NCBI GenBank assembly: GCA_022572905.1
Contig: JACZUZ010000137.1
Location: forward strand, 1-5,992
Direction of reading: 5' to 3'
Source: Candidatus Zixiibacteriota bacterium
Lineage (GTDB): Bacteria; Zixibacteria; MSB-5A5; GN15; JACZUZ01
Length of the DNA: 5,992 bases
Shown here: positions 5,650 to 5,992 of the stretch, piece after piece
Numbering within the stretch: position 1 is the first letter of the stretch
Layout of the letters: every line of letters begins with the position of its first letter
Position numbers and translations under genes: made by a program
Notes under the pieces: generated by a model
The model's input: the letters and a program-made list of their open reading frames with translations, nothing else
Databases searched by the model: none
What the model was told of the DNA's origin: nothing

Positions 5650-5992
5650 TTAACGGAACAATGACAGAACGATCTGAGGGATCTGGTTGGCCTGCGCCAA
5701 CATGGCGGTGCCAGCCTGCATCAGAATCTGGTTCTTGGTGAATACTGACATTTCTTTGGCCATGTCGGTATCACGAATGTTGGACTCTGCGGCAGTCAGG
5801 TTCTGCGCGGCTATACGGAGGTTTCTCAAGTTGGATTCCAGAGTGTTCTTCTGGAAGCTACCCAAAGTACCACGTGCCGTAGATACTTCGTTAATGGCAG
5901 CATCAATAACAGACTGAGAGTCCTGAGCGCCATCTGATGTGGTCACGTCGATTTGCGACAGCGACCGGAACGAATTGCCCTGGAGTCCTGTA
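5650..5992 (-). CDS. fliC: Flagellin, C-terminal part (partial)
   Basis: The reading frame enters from the right edge and ends at TAA (5652-5650), giving the last 113 residues of flagellin, the filament subunit. The coding frame continues unbroken to the window edge, so the GTG at 5946 is internal. Typical C-terminal D1/D0 features are present: LSQID, then a helix with SVIDAAINEVSTARGTLGSFQ, then NLRIAAQNLTAAESNIRDTDMAKEM, then the closing D0 helix ILMQAGTAMLAQANQIPQIVLSLF with a final Arg. This conserved end is the part that FliS binds and that forms the filament core. No cysteines are present, as is usual for flagellin. A hairpin terminator follows directly. Confidence 0.97.
   Translation of the reverse strand, partial: TGLQGNSFRSLSQIDVTTSDGAQDSQSVIDAAINEVSTARGTLGSFQKNTLESNLRNLRIAAQNLTAAESNIRDTDMAKEMSVFTKNQILMQAGTAMLAQANQIPQIVLSLFR

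Overview
The window is a late flagellar gene cluster read entirely on the minus strand, followed downstream by a tRNA gene and the first codons of what is probably thrS. In transcription order (right to left) it holds: the C-terminal end of a flagellin gene (fliC), a hairpin terminator, fliD (filament cap), fliS (flagellin chaperone), a FlgN-like chaperone gene, a FlgM-like anti-sigma-28 gene, an HDOD-domain protein gene, tRNA-Val(GAC), and 11 codons of a TGS-domain protein, most likely threonyl-tRNA synthetase. I see no insertion sequence, phage, CRISPR or defence gene.

The organism is a flagellated, probably Gram-negative-type bacterium of moderate GC. The tRNA does not encode its CCA end. 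The order fliC-fliD-fliS-flgN-flgM, the long 780-residue FliD and the HDOD gene would suit a deep-branching lineage or a Deltaproteobacteria-like one, but the window does not settle the phylum.

The regulatory reading is the most informative part. Upstream of fliD there is a strong sigma-28 (FliA) promoter, TAAGATTT-N11-GCCGATAA, placed after the fliC terminator. A second perfect GCCGATAA -10 element lies directly in front of flgM, with a weaker -35. A third, TCCGATAA, lies in the short flgM-HDOD gap. FliD caps the filament, FliS holds unpolymerised flagellin, the FlgN-like protein would chaperone hook-filament junction proteins, and FlgM would hold sigma-28 off until it is exported through the finished hook-basal body. 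The genes therefore form the usual late-flagellar feedback loop. The HDOD protein may be an added member of that regulon.

The intergenic stretches are 36-247 (a possible structured thrS leader), 322-574 (no gene; weak repeats only), 1472-1529, 1965-2040 and 5377-5649 (terminator, promoter, an inverted repeat around the promoter and a 16-bp tandem duplication in the fliD leader). No clearly new biological system is present. The points worth a second look are the promoter architecture around fliD and flgM, the HDOD gene's promoter, and the two insertions in FliD.
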